A stretch of 33,692 nucleotides of DNA from Sergeia podlipaevii (GCA_030849805.1 JASANZ010002018.1:1-33692), one strand, 5' to 3'; counted from the first letter of the stretch, positions 19,001 to 28,999 are shown. The notes: generated from the letters alone by a model not told the origin. Numbers and translations are program-made.

Positions 19001-22000
19001 GTCGTCCTCCTCCTCTCTCTCTTCATTGTCGTACTCATATTCAGCTGGATGATCGCAGAAGTGTTTCTGGGGCTCATGCATGGCACCATCCCTGGCGGCA
19101 CCTGCTGCATGGCCGCTGCAGCTGCTGTAGGCACTGCCCCTCCGCTTCGTTGGTGCTCTTGCTGCTGTTGCTGCTGCTGCTGGTGCTGCCGGCTCAATCG
19201 CCGCTGTCGGCGGAGATGAAGGAGCCGATGTCGTGGATGCTGCGCGGTTGCTGCGGTTGCTCTTCACGTCAATGGCGTGTCCGCCTACACGGATGACAAT
19301 ATTCTCAGCTCTTAACGGACCACCACCACTACCAGGAATAGAAACAGGGGTACCTTCCTCTACGGTCGCGGCGTCATGGCTTGGGGGACTGCTTGTAGTG
19401 GGGCCCAGAGTAGCACTGACGCTGTGCGGAGTAGTCGTCGTCGTCGTTATTGTAGCTGGTGTGTTCATCATCATCGCCGCTGCGGCAGGATGACCGCTGC
19501 TGCCGCCGCCGCCTCCTCCTTCTGCTCCATATTGCATGTGCGGATATTGCGGCTGCTGCTGCTGCATGTACATCGCGTCTGGTCCCATCATCATGTTGCC
19601 ATTTTGATAGTAATAATAAAAGTAGTAGGCATCCTGCTGTTCCTGTGCTTGCATACGGTACTGTTGCTGTAGTTGTTGTTGCTGCTGCTGCTGCTGCTGG
19701 ATGATGATCTCAGGTTGATACCGACAGAGGTGCTCGTGCACCGCAGCCACGTCGTTTTCCGCTGTTTCTGGTGACAACCACTGCGCCACGTATTGAAGCG
19801 TGCATTCGCTATTGCTGTGAGGCATCATGCCAGGAGGTGTGGCAGTCACTGCATGAGCCGCGAACCACCAGCAAAGCCACTGAAACTCACGCATGCACGT
19901 CATGCGGGCGGTGAGATCGTATTCCACATCGAAAGGGGAGGTCATGTGGAAGTACTGGCCTCGACGGACGCATATATACGGCTTCACACAGACAGTACTG
20001 GAGCCATCAAGGTTAAAGTGAATACCTCGTGTCTCGTAGTTGAAGGCACATCCGTAGTAGTGGCACAAGTCACAGAAAAGTTGGGCGACGCTCACGCGAT
20101 GACGAAGGAATTCTTCGGCCCAGGCTTCGAGATTGGCGCGGTGCTTCGCCCTGCACACTTCTTCATCTTCTCCTTCCTCCTGTCTTCTTCGCTCCTCTTC
20201 CTTTGCTGTCGCTGCTGCTGTTGGGGAGACAGACGAAGCTTCCTGTGCAGCCTTCGCACCCCCTGACGTTTGACCCTTGCCTGCCTCTGTGCTATACGCT
20301 TCAGCGCGAGAGGATGACACTGCTGCTGAGTCGTTCTCCTGCGTCGCTGCCGCCCCTTCCTTCTTGTTTGTATCTATACTACCGCTCTCCCCATGCGACA
20401 CACCCGTGTGCTTCTGCGTATCATCCTCCGCACTAGTAGTAGCGCCACCAGCCACGTCGACCATTTCCTCCTTCATTTCTTCACCTTCTCCTTCACATGG
20501 AGAGTTCTCTGGGCTCTTCACACAGGCAGCGCCTCGTCCATTAGCAATCGCCTCACTGCTCCCAGAAGGCTTTCCGTGCGCCTCCTCCTCCTCCTCCCTC
20601 TTCTCACTTTCTCCCTTGTGCGCGTGCACGCGTGGTGCCTCCTCCTCCTCCTCCTCCTCTGTAGCCACTACGGCACAGCTTGGCGCCTTCTCCACCTTCT
20701 CTTCGTCCGCTTTGCTGTTGCCGTCGGTCACGATATCGCTATGAACTGCCGCCTTCCCCTCCGCCTCCTCCTCCTCCTCCTCGTTCCTACCCTTCGCCTC
20801 GGCGCCTGACGCTGAGGCGACAACTGGGGAGGAGACAGCTTCTCCAATGGGACTACACGTGACATCAACGGCAACATCCGCAGAAGTGTGCGCTGCCTTG
20901 CCGTAGACGGTGAGGTCAACAAATTTCATAGCCGTCGAGGCTGCCGGGACCCCTGCTAGGTCTCCTGGATCCTCCGCTGCCTCCGCAGTAGGCTCCACCA
21001 CAGGACCTAAAAAGGAAAGTATCGACTCTTGGATTGTCTCAAGCCTGCGCCGTCGTGCTTCTGCTGTGCTACCAGCAGCATCCCCATAACAGGTGCTGCT
21101 TGTGCCAACACTAGTGGATTGTTTTTCTCCTGCGTAGCCTGTGGCGGCACCGACACCGGCGCCGGCCGACATGCTTGCCGCAGCAGCAAGGTAAGGCTTG
21201 CCTACTCGCTGTAGATACTCCCCCACCAGGCTGGCGAGTCCGTTCATGGTGGGCTCTCGCTGAGGAAAGCCACTACCACTACCGCTACCACCTGTGCCGT
21301 TGTTAAAGGAAGGCACGGAGTTCATCGCAGGCGTCCCCACCACGCCTTGTGCTTGCTGTGACAAGGGGCTCGATACTGCAGTCTGCAGAGAGCCAGAAGT
21401 CGTACGAGAGCCAACGTGCGACGGTGGTGATGATAAAGAAGCCTTCTCCTCTTCAGACCGATGCTCCGTCCCACTGATTCCTGCTGCTGCTGCTGCCATC
21501 GTACTTGCTGGACCATCACGTGAAGGTAAAACATCACGTGCTACACCACCACAATGAATAGTACCACTGCCTGTGTCTGTCGTCGTCGTCGTGTTCTCCG
21601 CGATGATCCCCTCCCACTCCTTGCGTTGGTACCTCTCCTGCTGCGCGCGCGCCTCCGCTTCCGCCACCTCTGCCATGAGAAGCTCTTCCTTCTGCATGAG
21701 CAGCTCAACAATCTTCTCCTTGCACGCGTTGAAGAAGTGACGCACAAGTAAATAGATCACAAAAGAAGTCACACCGCCAGGGAGGTTCTCGCCAATGCCG
21801 AGGCAGCGCACACAATGCTTGAGAAACAAAATGAGGCGACGGGCTTGGGGGTAGGTCTGAAGGAGGCTCCTCGTGAGCTGCATAGAGCGCCAGTGCTCGC
21901 CTCCGGCAAAAGTGATGTCCGCCTTCAAGCCGGTGGACTTCTCCACAATTTTGATGACTGGCACACGCGCGGAGGTGATGGTTTGAACCGTGAAGAGCGG

Positions 22001-25000
22001 ACCGTCAACGATGGGGACGTAACGGAGGTATGGAGCGCCAGGCTGCTGCTGCTGCTGCTCCCTCGTCCAGTCCTGCTGGCCCGTGGTGTGAGAAGAAGGC
22101 GATGCTTCAATTTCTGTTGCCGGTGTTGTGTTGCTTGTAGTTGCTTTCGTGGCTTGAGCGTTGCGTGCGCCTTCCTTCTGCCCAGCCGTGTTATCCTCTT
22201 CTGCTGTCTCCACAAACTTGGCTGCTGCTGCTGACGATGATAATGTGTCGACTCCGGAGCCTTTCTGCTTGAGCATTGGCGACTCGTGCACGCCTGAATC
22301 TTTTGAAGATCTAGAAGACGAAACACTGAGGTCGCCGCTACCGCGCTCTTCACCCACCACTGCTACCGCCTCCTCGGCGGAGCAGGCAAACTCACCATTG
22401 CTGTGCCCCCCCTTCATTACCGCAGCAGCGGCAGCGGATGCAAGGTCCGCATCGGTCAAAAACCTACTGATGGATTGCGCTGCAGCCGCCACCACCGCCA
22501 CCGCGTGAGCGGGACTGCGCATCGCCACTACAGCGTCCTCCCCGCATAGAGAGGTAAAGGTGTAGTCCTTCTCGATCTGATCTCTGTACACCTCCTCCGC
22601 TGTGAAGATGTCGTCAGTGGTGTGGTACACTTCGCCGTCTGCGTCGTCCTCCACGACGCCGGCTCCATGCGTCGCCTGAGGGGTAAGGGATGGCAGTCCT
22701 GTTGTGCCTGGGATGCTGCTGCTGCTCCCGCCTCTGGCGCCATCAGGGACCCCAGAGAAGGGATTGTCGTTGGGATGGATCCGCTGCTGCTGAGTGGAAT
22801 CATGCGAAAAGTCACCATCACCGCCACCACCACTGCCACTACCGTCCTCGGTGTCTGCTTCAGCGTGTTTACCATCTACACTCCGTGACCTCGTCGTCCG
22901 TCTATCCCGAGTGCTGGTAGTGACTGTGATAGGAAACGTAGCAGCAAACATTGGAGTTTCGAAGGTAGTGGTCGCTGCTGCCGCAGGGTCTTCTTCATTC
23001 AAGTCCCCACTTCCGCCGCCAATCATACTAGAGAATGCCTTTCGGAGACGACGGGTGGAGAAGGGTCCAGCGCTGCAGTAGTCTTCACTATCCGTCACGG
23101 TGATGCTGCTGCTGCTGCTGTGAACCATCGCTTGCTCATCATCTGCCTGCCTGTTCTCCTCTTCTCTTCCATCGCTTTCTGCTTGGCTGTTACTGCCGTC
23201 AATGTCACTATTTCTGTCGTCGTCGTCGTTGTGGCGGGGGCGGCGTCGGCGCTCGCCACCGTTCCCACTTCTGTTGTTCCCCTTCTCCTCCTCCTCCTCC
23301 TCCCCTTCATTGATGACTCTGTCCTTGGACCTTGATTGACTTCTCGCGGCCCCATGCAGTAAGCGTGTGGCTTCTGCATCCTCTTCATCCAACAGTTCTT
23401 GTCTCATCGCGGCCTCTGCCAGCGTTGTGGTGTCCACCGCGACAAGAGCGGCGGAGAGCTTCGCAAGTGCCTCGGGTGGAGGGAGGGGCTGATAGCCAAT
23501 GACCAGGAGATCCACATCGCTGGAGGACAGCGCGAGACCTGTGGTGATGCTGCCATGCACACGCACCTCCGCAGAGCCCCCCAAGCAGCTTCGACAGAGC
23601 GCCTGCACTCCACAGAAGAGCGATTCTCTGTGTCGTAAGTCCTGCGCGTTAGGTTGGAGACAGGTGTCGATGTAAGCAGTGAAGGTAGTCAAGAAGTCAT
23701 ATAGCGGAGGAAACTGTTGTTGCTGAGACATCATGGATAGCATCTGCTGCTGCTGCTGCTGCTGAACTGGGGAACCGATCATGCTGGTGGTGGTGGTGGT
23801 GGCGGTGTTCACCCACGGGGTCTGCTGTGGTTGCTGCTGCTGCTGCTGAGGTTGGTGTTGTTGTTGCTGTTCCCAGAACACACCGTTGCTACCCATCGGT
23901 TGCTGCTGCTGCTGCTGTGTCGAGTAGTATCTGTTATTCGTCGTTCCCATGTCACGCATTCCATGCCTGTGGTGCTGGTGAAGATGATGAAGCGGAAGCT
24001 GCTGCTGCTGCTGTTGTAGTCCTTCTTGCATGCCCATAGCCATCTGCTGTTGTGTTTCCATGTCGTGTTGTATCTCGTACGCAGTGAGACTACCAGGAGG
24101 CAGATTGGCATCGCCATTGATGTATTGACCTTGAATGTGTTGCTGCTGCAAGTGTACTTGAACACGCTGCTTACGAGGTAGTGTCTGACTGGCCACTGCT
24201 GCTCCTGCCACTGCTGTAACTGGGCTCATATTTTGAGGAGAGGCGCCTCCTTCTTTCGTTGACATGAACATCACCGCTGGCATGCCAGTGCTCATGAGAC
24301 CACCACCACTACTATTGTTGATAGCATTGTTACTATTATTGCCCTTGGGGATGCGTGTCTTTGCGTTAGATGAGGGTAAAGCGGTCTGGGTATTCAACTT
24401 GCCGCTGCCGCTTCCAACATGTATACCTACTGTTACCGCTGCTGCGGTTGATGACGACGACGTATTCGTAGTACTGGTCGGCCCAGTGTTCGTTCCCACG
24501 TCCACTCCACAACCCTCATTGAAGAGAAGGTTGCGGTTCTTGCCTAGTTTGCTCTTCTTCTGCTTTGATCCCTTATCCTTTACTACTGGTATATCTGACA
24601 ATGGCGGCGTCACTTCTCCAGCGGTGGTCGTCGTGGCTGCCGGTGCTGCTCCTGCGGTTGAAGACAAAATTACAGTATGTTGTGAGTCAGAACTTGGAAA
24701 AGGCGGAGATGCCGATGCGGTGTGGTGCGTCGTCAGACCATCCTGGAGAGTCACGACGGCCGCGTTTCGTCCACGTCGCGCTGCAGACGTCGATGCCGCT
24801 ACTTGATCGTTCATTGCCTGATTATCTGTAGTAGTAGTAGTGGTGACGCTGCTGCTGCCGGTAGTGGTGGTGACCTTGGATGTCTCTGCACTCCCATGTG
24901 CATCCCCGCTGCTAGCAGCAGCAGCAGCAGCACCACCACCACTACTGCCACGAGCCACATTTGCAGCTGTCGCTGTTGGCGCGCTAGCGCTAGTTGTAAC

Positions 25001-26179
25001 TGCAGCCGCCACCGTAGAAGAGGACTCACCAGTTGGCTGTGTACGAGACTCTGAAGCAACGACATTGCTATTGCCGCTGGTGGTGTTGGCGGCGGTCGTC
25101 GTACCGGCCGCACTGACATCTTCATCACCGCCACCACCACCACTAGTGACGCGCATGCCTCTCCTCGCTGCTGCACTGTATGACTCTGGCGGCGGCGGCG
25201 GCGTGGGTGCTGAGGTGCTCGGGGCCCACTCCGTTCCCTCTTCCCTCATTTCGTGTTTAGTTGATGATGTAGCCTGTGTGCTTGCAGTCTTTCTCTGCCC
25301 CACACCCTTTGTTTGTGTGGAGGACGGGAAGGAGGACGTGACAGCGCTGGCCAATGATGTCGCCACCACCGCTGCTGGTGACGCCTGTGCGTCGTCGCCG
25401 CTGTCAGCGACCTGAGGCCGCAGGCGCGCAGCCATCGACAAGGGCGGCGTCATCGCTGGTGACACACCACCCGCTCCGCCTTTCGGCGCTACAGGTGCAG
25501 AGGTGGAGGAGGTGGCAAGAGACTTGGGAGACGATGATGAAGGCGGCGGACAGGCACTACTACGGATGTGAGGAGGCCGATAAAGGTTGACGTTAGATAG
25601 CGGTGGGGATGACAAAGAAGAAGAAGCTGCTGCTGCTGCTGCTGCTCCTACTTGTATCGCACTGCCATTATCCTCCGTCAAATTGTCTTTACTGTAGCCC
25701 TCTGCCTTCACAGGAGTAGAGAGATCTCTTCCTCTATCACTCTGACCACCACTACTGTTGCTCCTACGTGCGTTCACAGTGTTGTCGCCGCTGCCGCCGG
25801 CACTGATGACATTTTCGCTCATCGCTGCATGCGCAACAGAACTCCCAAGCGTCGACCGCCACGACGACAGCTCCTCAAGCATTGTGCTACTACTAGTGGC
25901 GGATGTTGCTGTTGCTGCTGCTGCTGCGTGAGCCCGACTTTCCGTACCTGATGACGACGGTAGTGGTGCTGTGGCTGGAGAATGGGAATCCGTGGGCGTA
26001 GAACATTGCTGTTCTGCTGCCGCCCCCTTCACGCGTGTGCCACTACCCGTCTTCTTCACAGTACTGCTCCTAGTATCTACTGCTTCAGCTTCACTAGACG
26101 TGCCAGCATCATGTCTTTTTTTAGGAGGTGTACTAGGACCCGCTGCGGACAGAAAAGAACCTTCGGTTATGGAGTTCAT
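16094..26179 (-). CDS. Giant TRF4-like non-canonical poly(A)/nucleotidyltransferase split by low-complexity insertions
   Basis: 3361 residues from the first in-frame ATG at 26179 (MNSITEGSF), TAA stop. That ATG lies 12 nt after a T-run plus AG, which supports the start. Catalytic pieces of a TRF4/TENT4-type polymerase-beta-fold enzyme are recognisable in order. They are a helical lead-in (about 823-870), HGSITTGLALSSSDVDLLV with GS 876-877 and metal ligands D888/D890, the third acidic strand GLKADITF with D1421, and a central-domain stretch LPGGVTSFVIYLLVRHFF near 1464. A PAP-associated region follows at about 2005-2160 (VSVAQLFCDLCHYYG; PFDVEYDLTARMTCMREFQW). About 480 disordered residues sit inside the palm between the DxD and third Asp, and about 475 between the central helices and the PAP-associated part. 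A disordered N-terminus of about 820 and C-terminus of about 1200 residues are rich in Q, S, G, N and A. Such enzymes add A or U tails in RNA surveillance; activity here is inferred. Confidence 0.85.
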   Translation of the reverse strand: MNSITEGSFLSAAGPSTPPKKRHDAGTSSEAEAVDTRSSTVKKTGSGTRVKGAAAEQQCSTPTDSHSPATAPLPSSSGTESRAHAAAAATATSATSSSTMLEELSSWRSTLGSSVAHAAMSENVISAGGSGDNTVNARRSNSSGGQSDRGRDLSTPVKAEGYSKDNLTEDNGSAIQVGAAAAAAASSSLSSPPLSNVNLYRPPHIRSSACPPPSSSSPKSLATSSTSAPVAPKGGAGGVSPAMTPPLSMAARLRPQVADSGDDAQASPAAVVATSLASAVTSSFPSSTQTKGVGQRKTASTQATSSTKHEMREEGTEWAPSTSAPTPPPPPESYSAAARRGMRVTSGGGGGDEDVSAAGTTTAANTTSGNSNVVASESRTQPTGESSSTVAAAVTTSASAPTATAANVARGSSGGGAAAAAASSGDAHGSAETSKVTTTTGSSSVTTTTTTDNQAMNDQVAASTSAARRGRNAAVVTLQDGLTTHHTASASPPFPSSDSQHTVILSSTAGAAPAATTTTAGEVTPPLSDIPVVKDKGSKQKKSKLGKNRNLLFNEGCGVDVGTNTGPTSTTNTSSSSTAAAVTVGIHVGSGSGKLNTQTALPSSNAKTRIPKGNNSNNAINNSSGGGLMSTGMPAVMFMSTKEGGASPQNMSPVTAVAGAAVASQTLPRKQRVQVHLQQQHIQGQYINGDANLPPGSLTAYEIQHDMETQQQMAMGMQEGLQQQQQQLPLHHLHQHHRHGMRDMGTTNNRYYSTQQQQQQPMGSNGVFWEQQQQHQPQQQQQQPQQTPWVNTATTTTTSMIGSPVQQQQQQQMLSMMSQQQQFPPLYDFLTTFTAYIDTCLQPNAQDLRHRESLFCGVQALCRSCLGGSAEVRVHGSITTGLALSSSDVDLLVIGYQPLPPPEALAKLSAALVAVDTTTLAEAAMRQELLDEEDAEATRLLHGAARSQSRSKDRVINEGEEEEEEKGNNRSGNGGERRRRPRHNDDDDRNSDIDGSNSQAESDGREEENRQADDEQAMVHSSSSSITVTDSEDYCSAGPFSTRRLRKAFSSMIGGGSGDLNEEDPAAAATTTFETPMFAATFPITVTTSTRDRRTTRSRSVDGKHAEADTEDGSGSGGGGDGDFSHDSTQQQRIHPNDNPFSGVPDGARGGSSSSIPGTTGLPSLTPQATHGAGVVEDDADGEVYHTTDDIFTAEEVYRDQIEKDYTFTSLCGEDAVVAMRSPAHAVAVVAAAAQSISRFLTDADLASAAAAAVMKGGHSNGEFACSAEEAVAVVGEERGSGDLSVSSSRSSKDSGVHESPMLKQKGSGVDTLSSSAAAAKFVETAEEDNTAGQKEGARNAQATKATTSNTTPATEIEASPSSHTTGQQDWTREQQQQQPGAPYLRYVPIVDGPLFTVQTITSARVPVIKIVEKSTGLKADITFAGGEHWRSMQLTRSLLQTYPQARRLILFLKHCVRCLGIGENLPGGVTSFVIYLLVRHFFNACKEKIVELLMQKEELLMAEVAEAEARAQQERYQRKEWEGIIAENTTTTTDTGSGTIHCGGVARDVLPSRDGPASTMAAAAAGISGTEHRSEEEKASLSSPPSHVGSRTTSGSLQTAVSSPLSQQAQGVVGTPAMNSVPSFNNGTGGSGSGSGFPQREPTMNGLASLVGEYLQRVGKPYLAAAASMSAGAGVGAATGYAGEKQSTSVGTSSTCYGDAAGSTAEARRRRLETIQESILSFLGPVVEPTAEAAEDPGDLAGVPAASTAMKFVDLTVYGKAAHTSADVAVDVTCSPIGEAVSSPVVASASGAEAKGRNEEEEEEAEGKAAVHSDIVTDGNSKADEEKVEKAPSCAVVATEEEEEEEAPRVHAHKGESEKREEEEEAHGKPSGSSEAIANGRGAACVKSPENSPCEGEGEEMKEEMVDVAGGATTSAEDDTQKHTGVSHGESGSIDTNKKEGAAATQENDSAAVSSSRAEAYSTEAGKGQTSGGAKAAQEASSVSPTAAATAKEEERRRQEEGEDEEVCRAKHRANLEAWAEEFLRHRVSVAQLFCDLCHYYGCAFNYETRGIHFNLDGSSTVCVKPYICVRRGQYFHMTSPFDVEYDLTARMTCMREFQWLCWWFAAHAVTATPPGMMPHSNSECTLQYVAQWLSPETAENDVAAVHEHLCRYQPEIIIQQQQQQQQQLQQQYRMQAQEQQDAYYFYYYYQNGNMMMGPDAMYMQQQQPQYPHMQYGAEGGGGGGSSGHPAAAAMMMNTPATITTTTTTPHSVSATLGPTTSSPPSHDAATVEEGTPVSIPGSGGGPLRAENIVIRVGGHAIDVKSNRSNRAASTTSAPSSPPTAAIEPAAPAAAATAARAPTKRRGSAYSSCSGHAAGAARDGAMHEPQKHFCDHPAEYEYDNEEREEEDDDDDIGEISGLRRQRSNSSGGASARSSRSHSSNSNSNSSHSSTSFPTNSHNGEGEVSAKKTRTTAMAKATTTTATATAGVAAGKDARGAAVHKSTQCTPLSQGVTKKPPQQFDASLGGGFSASSSSSSRPPRLTHRHSTGDIGNSALEDDFALSGSRDGGSGSASNRKGRRDSDSILFERNYKCVAGSGGIGYRQDSEEEEHQQQQREGKSKRKETHLEKGMMKPAQEQYVASDASGKVTTTTNTTITTPVPTSARSGQKEVMHQGKAATAAARGGEASGGGKLESSSGATTHTTANIVEVSSSVATATSATGTAAAAVVEKKGKAKKKKKAAAGGGEDLGVPSSSSAPGGMPAFTRQNSSGMEQGEGYVDAHYNAESGGGGGGEERYDMSGGVQTRQQQQRRHQRFYYEQQQYHMYHQQQQQHMQFEPNYHNNPMMMMPMQQQQQQQQNNPNGGGGNSSSNSTNNNNNGSSSGNGNNANSRGGYYYYGGMYGQQQQQQQQQQQPYPPQPHMMMMTGGSMHMPLMMTQQRQQSMLMNGGDGSQSYMMPTLGYELQQYMWQQQQRQMAPAMGGGGGGGYDPQQNPYAAMMATQQQQQQQHQHHQQHYHRLKASSNSNNSNTSGTTSSGPQRHTSQHQHNVHSSHALVSPSSVSAAAAVAPNNNNNISSNNVKTGAGGARTVSTGTTKRQQQQQQQGARTRSETASKSEGGERRPSVSPTEHQQQQHVSGNSAYARYSPFPSTPYMDGRTSPVVIVAHAPGNVEDDMDRHQQQPQLRGEPRGAPGLTMSAAVRSNKYNQGQALEQRQQQQQQQAGMQGIITFNEGVEGVGWAGDGTVSSPTRHVLSLQPQSSHRGGGGRDNTFIQPRHRHHHRHALHDMHHQQYFNSNNSGYFYYGAVGGGFDDGGDGASNIHNSGSGGSGGGPAQPAMGMARRKQYPQAHSGDGGLEHHHEAPAEEGGSGNVVAEKEGEA

Positions 26180-26191
26180 GTGGTCTTTCCC

Positions 26192-26204
26192 CTTAAAAAA
26201 AAAA
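26192..26204 (-). promoter_or_regulatory. Candidate trans-splice acceptor of the TRF4-like gene
   Basis: On the minus strand a ten-T run (26204-26195) is followed at once by AAG, with AG at 26193-26192, and the ATG comes 12 nt later. This would give a very short 5' UTR and decides the start at 26179. Pattern-based only; there is a longer T/C-rich stretch further upstream that could also be used. Confidence 0.5.
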
Positions 26205-28076
26205 GTATTTCGCTCTTCAACTTTTTTATGGTGCAATCCAATAGAAGAAGCCTCTTTTTTTTTGTCTTCTTATTTCTTCCTTTTTCTACTTTTTCCCCCT
26301 TATTTTTTTTTATTATTTATTTCCAATGAAAAAAATATATATAATAATGAGCAGAGAAACTTTTAGGTTTTTTTTTTTTAAAATAACAAAAAAATTCGTG
26401 CCTTTGTAAATAAAAAAGCAACAACAACAACACCAAAGCAAAAACTTATATATTAGTCGCGGAGCAACGCGAAGAATAAGAAAAAAAAAAATACTGACAC
26501 CGACGTAAACTGTGTTGAAGCAACACGGAAAGAAGTTATTCTTTTTTCTCTCTTGAGTTTTCCCTCTCTTCCAATCTCTCTCTATTTCTTTCAACTTTTA
26601 AAAATCTTTCTTTTTCTTTTTCTTTCTCTTTCCCAAGGATCCACGAAAGAAAAATAAAAATAAAAATAATAAAGTTTCTGATTCAAACTGATCCTCGCTC
26701 TTACGATGCAGTTTTTTTTTTCTTTTTTTTCAACCCACCCTTTTTTCTTTTGACACCTTATATTGCCTCCACTGTCTACGTGGCTGATCTCTCTCTCTCT
26801 CTCTCTCTCTCCCTCCTCACCTCACTATACACGCGCGCAAGACGACGTAGAGACTACTTGAGAGAGAAAAAAGAAAGAAAGAAAGAAAGAAAGAGAAGAA
26901 GAGCAAAAAGCACAAAGAAACAGAGCAGTCGATGAAAAAAATATATATATATGAAAAAAATAAAAAAAAGAAACTACTTCACTGAGGGTAAAATGAAGAT
27001 AAAAAAAAAAAATAGAACACAAGACTCTTTTAAAGGGGAGCTATTTCACGCAAAGAAAAAAAAAAAGAAACACACCCCTATTTTTTCAGCAAGCTCCCTC
27101 TCTCTCTCTCTCTTTCTCTTTCTTTCTGTGAGTGTATTATGGGAGATGGGGCTGTTGAGAGGGGAAGGGGGTGGGGGGTCCTTAAGTGTATATGTATTGA
27201 TTCTTCCCTCACTAAAGGAAAAAAAAAAGGAGAAGGTGGTGGTGGTAGTGGGGGAAATGCACAAAAGACTTAAAAAAAAAAAGAAAAATAGACCAAACAA
27301 CGCGTGACAGATAAAAGTACTAAAGAGTCAAAAAGCTCTTCTTCTCTCCCCCTTTTTTTTTCCCCCTAACCCGCCTCTGATTTTTTGTTATAATACCAAA
27401 ATGAAAAGCAATATATATATATTTGTATAAGTAACGACTTCAACAGTAACAAAAAGAATAAAATAATAATAATAAAAAAGAAATGGAGAGTAAAAAAAAG
27501 AAAAGAAAAACATGCAATACAAAGCAATTACTTTCCCATTATAAAGCATTGGACAACAAGAGATCAGAAAAATCAGGAGGAGAGGAGCAAAAAGAATAAA
27601 TTTCCTTTTCTCCGCATACCGCTATAATCGGTTTTGATATCTGCTTTTTTTTTTGGCATGATATGCATTTCATATATATATATGTATTAAAGAATCGTTC
27701 ATCTATATAACATGCAGTACCCACAACAAGAAAAAAGAAAAGGAGAGTGTGCGCATGCATGATTTTTGTTGCTGAGAATGGGGGACTGGCACTGGCAGAT
27801 GATGTGGAGATAGAATATAGAAATAGATAAGTGATGACCAAGTTTTCCTTTTTCCTTTTCTTCAAAAAGAAGATATAACATCACACCGCATATATATAGG
27901 ATTCTATGTTAGGAGGGAAACGATATGAGATGTGGCGTGCAGACGTGCACAAACACATCTAAAAACATATATCAAAAAGACATTTACGAGCTCCCACTGT
28001 TGCCAGTGGAAAAAAAAAGGAAATAAAAGAATAAACAACAACAATAATAATAATAATAATAATAATAAAAGCAGCT
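26205..28076. other. Spacer between MGMT gene and TRF4-like gene
   Basis: The longest spacer here, about 1.9 kb of AT-rich sequence with A/T homopolymers, GAAA repeats at 26868-26893, CT runs (26790-26812, 27096-27115), TA runs and an AAT tract at 28043-28067. It must contain the MGMT 3' UTR. A stem-loop lies at 26445-26480. I see no RNA gene and no frame with coding character. Confidence 0.65.
26445..26480. repeat. Two-part stem-loop in spacer
   Basis: Outer arms CTTAT/ATAAG (26445-26449 with 26476-26480) enclose an inner TCGCG/CGCGA stem (26457-26461 with 26468-26472) around a 6-nt loop. It is the only GC-rich element nearby. Significance is unknown. Confidence 0.4.
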
Positions 28077-28928
28077 CTAGGCTTGCACTTGCTGCGCCGC
28101 CCCTTCGTGCTTCAGAAGCCACTCCTTGAGTTGCACACCTCCTTGATATCCATGCAGCGCCTTGGCTGAGGAGAGCACGCGGTGGCACGGAATCACAATC
28201 GGGATAGGATTGGTCGCCATGGCACGTCCAACGGCTCTCGCCTTGTGAGCACCACCACCAGCAGCAGCGTTTTGAGTTTCGGAAAGAGGCGTTGGCGCGT
28301 GGGCATGCATGACCATCTCCCCTAGAGCCCCATACGTTGTGACGGCACCCGCAGGCACTCTGGAACGGAGAGTCCTCCACACCGCAAGTGTGAAAGGAGT
28401 GGCAGATGGCGGGTACGCTACAGGGACATCGTCAAGAAGCGCCTGAAGAGCCTTCGGACCTGTCCTCGGTGCGGCGTTGAAGTACTTTTCAAGAAGGTTC
28501 ACAGCCTTCGGCTGGGAGGGGCAATCATTGGCTTCTGCCGACATCTGTGTCACACAGGCTCCATAACCTCGCATACACGCAGAGTCCGTCACTCGCACTT
28601 GACAAGTAGTACGATACCACCGAGTACGCAGCTCTGTCAGCGCGGTGTTCTCCCGCCTTACCCAGTAGCAGCAGCGCAACTTCTCTTCTTCATCCACGAG
28701 AATGGCAAACACCCCCAACGGTGTGGATATGGTGAACTTCGTAAGCAGCAGCAAAGGCAAAGACGAAGGGGTCATCCTGTCCACTTGCTTGATAGTGCGA
28801 CCAACCACGCATTTGCCATCTTTCACGTTCTTCTCTCTCTTGTCACACTTGGCAATGGTCGTAGTGACCCTTGCCTTGAAGGCGAGAGACACGCTCTTCT
28901 TAGCGCCACGCAACGCAGTGAGTGTCAT
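28077..28928 (-). CDS. MGMT: O6-alkylguanine-DNA alkyltransferase
   Basis: 283 residues, ATG at 28928, TAG stop. This suicide repair enzyme moves the alkyl group from O6-alkylguanine to its own cysteine. The active-site motif IPIVIPCHRVL is intact with acceptor C248, followed by HGYQGGVQLKEWLLKHE, the Asn-hinge-equivalent and C-terminal helices. PFTLAVWRTLRSRVPAGAVTTYGALGEM is the start of the DNA-binding domain, and RAVGRAMATNPIPI carries the arginine-finger and following segment. FTISTPLGVFAILVDEEEK near residue 65 fits the N-terminal methyltransferase_1N domain. The protein is longer than human MGMT (207 residues) because of a basic N-terminus of about 60 residues and a short Ala/Gly-rich insertion (ETQNAAAGGGAHK) between the recognition-helix region and the Arg finger. 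The basic N-terminus could be a nuclear signal; that is inference. Confidence 0.95.
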   Translation of the reverse strand: MTLTALRGAKKSVSLAFKARVTTTIAKCDKREKNVKDGKCVVGRTIKQVDRMTPSSLPLLLLTKFTISTPLGVFAILVDEEEKLRCCYWVRRENTALTELRTRWYRTTCQVRVTDSACMRGYGACVTQMSAEANDCPSQPKAVNLLEKYFNAAPRTGPKALQALLDDVPVAYPPSATPFTLAVWRTLRSRVPAGAVTTYGALGEMVMHAHAPTPLSETQNAAAGGGAHKARAVGRAMATNPIPIVIPCHRVLSSAKALHGYQGGVQLKEWLLKHEGAAQQVQA

Positions 28929-28999
28929 CTACACAGGCCCTGCCTTTTTCCCGTGTCTCTTTATATATATATATGTGTACTTCTTGGTAAAGTTGCGAA

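Noticed and set aside
16481..25951. Many plus-strand frames of 60-190 codons
   Set aside because: All are shadows of the triplet-repeat-rich TRF4-like gene, dominated by Leu/Val/Cys runs from CTG-type repeats.
26180..26236. Upstream extension of the TRF4-like protein
   Set aside because: The extension starts with a TTG, not an ATG, and lies across the T-run and AG that look like the splice acceptor.
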